Source of the DNA: Patiria pectinifera
Taxonomy: Eukaryota > Echinodermata > Asteroidea > Valvatida > Asterinidae
NCBI GenBank assembly: GCA_029964075.1
Contig: CM057129.1
Span: forward strand, 27,147,430 to 27,211,429
Length of the DNA stretch: 64,000 nucleotides
Reading direction: 5' to 3'
Shown here: piece by piece, positions 63,374 through 64,000 of the stretch
Numbering within the stretch: position 1 is the first letter of the stretch
Layout: each line of letters starts with the position of its first letter
The notes under the pieces: model-generated
Told to the model about the DNA's origin: nothing
Database searches by the model: none
Seen by the model: only the letters and a program-made list of their open reading frames with translations
Program-made: the position numbers and the translations under genes

Positions 63374-64000
63374 CTGTTATAACTGATAATGTAGTAACCA
63401 ACCGATAACGTATCACCAACCGATAATGTATCACAAATTGACCGATATTGTATCACTAACCGATAATGTACCAAAAATTGACTGATAGTGTAGTAAAATT
63501 TGTATCCGATAATGTATCACGTGTCAACGGATAATGTAACTACAAAATAACTGTATCCGATAATGTATCACCACGGAACGGATACTGTATCAACCGATAA
63601 TGTATCAAAAATCAACCGATAATGTATCAGTATGGGGAAAAGGTGTACACAAATGTTTGTTTTATGTCCGATTATCCCGCCCCACGTTTTGACCAGGGAG
63701 GGGGGTCTGGGCTAGTTGATCACCACCATCCCCATTATTTTGTATTTAGAGAAAAAGGGCAGAAATTTGAGGTATTTTTCAAACTTTCCAACCGTCGAAA
63801 TGTATTAAATAGTACTGAGAAAGGGAGAAAAAATACAAATAGCTTGAAATGCGCTGGGGCGTCTGTATCATGAACAGCGCCCCCAGTGTCATGTGGTCTC
63901 CAGCAAGGCCCCCCCCCCCCCCCGTTTGTATTTCACGGCCAGGACTTCTTTTTTTTTTAGCTATCCCCCATCCCAAAGTCCCAAGCACAGATTTACGCTA
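63374..64000. repeat. Duplicated unit, copy 2 (cut by window end)
   Basis: Matches 62091-62712 almost base for base at an offset of about 1.28 kb, including the CCGATAATGTATCA array and the downstream GTATGGGGAAAAGGTGTACA block. The copy is still continuing when the window ends at GATTTACGCTA. Confidence 0.85.

Overview
The window is animal nuclear DNA. Coding exons are short and separated by AT-rich introns with GT..AG borders, there are no operons, and miniature transposons and retroelement fragments are dense. The two genes I can assemble, and the scavenger-receptor (SRCR) content of one of them, point to a marine deuterostome invertebrate, most likely an echinoderm; the species cannot be fixed from sequence alone. 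Self-complementary words (TACATGTA, TAGGCCTA, TACCGGTA) recur throughout.

Gene 1 (minus strand, 26652 down to 4228, running off the left edge) is the 5' end of a RasGRF-type Ras guanine-nucleotide exchange factor. Four exons join in frame into 204 residues: the initiator Met and first half of a PH domain (26392-26652), the second half of the PH domain (10043-10152), a coiled coil (5248-5395), and the approach to the IQ motif (4228-4320). Intron 1 is about 16 kb. The IQ, DH, second PH and CDC25 parts lie beyond base 1.

Gene 2 (minus strand, 60502 down to 41561, 5' end not found) is a large adhesion G-protein-coupled receptor. Nineteen exons with matching phases give 1392 residues in the order SRCR x5, HYR-like module, 35-residue linker, HormR, GAIN/GPS, seven transmembrane helices, short acidic tail. 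SRCR-type recognition domains on a two-part adhesion receptor are the most notable content of the window. A 67-bp exon completing TM4/ECL2 had to be found by eye.

Between the genes (26.7-41.5 kb) I see the CpG-rich upstream region of the RasGRF gene, a broken LINE, several foldback elements and no convincing third gene. Right of 60.5 kb there is an LTR-like segment and a roughly 1.28-kb tandem duplication carrying arrays of the dyad GATAnnnTATC.

Mobile DNA is layered. At 32.2-33.1 kb a foldback element built from 16-bp repeats sits inside a mariner-like foldback and leaves a 9-bp target duplication. At 55.4-55.95 kb a hairpin element sits inside a tRNA-derived SINE. At 43.95-44.8 kb a hAT-like element with an exact 8-bp target duplication holds a partial copy of that same hairpin element.
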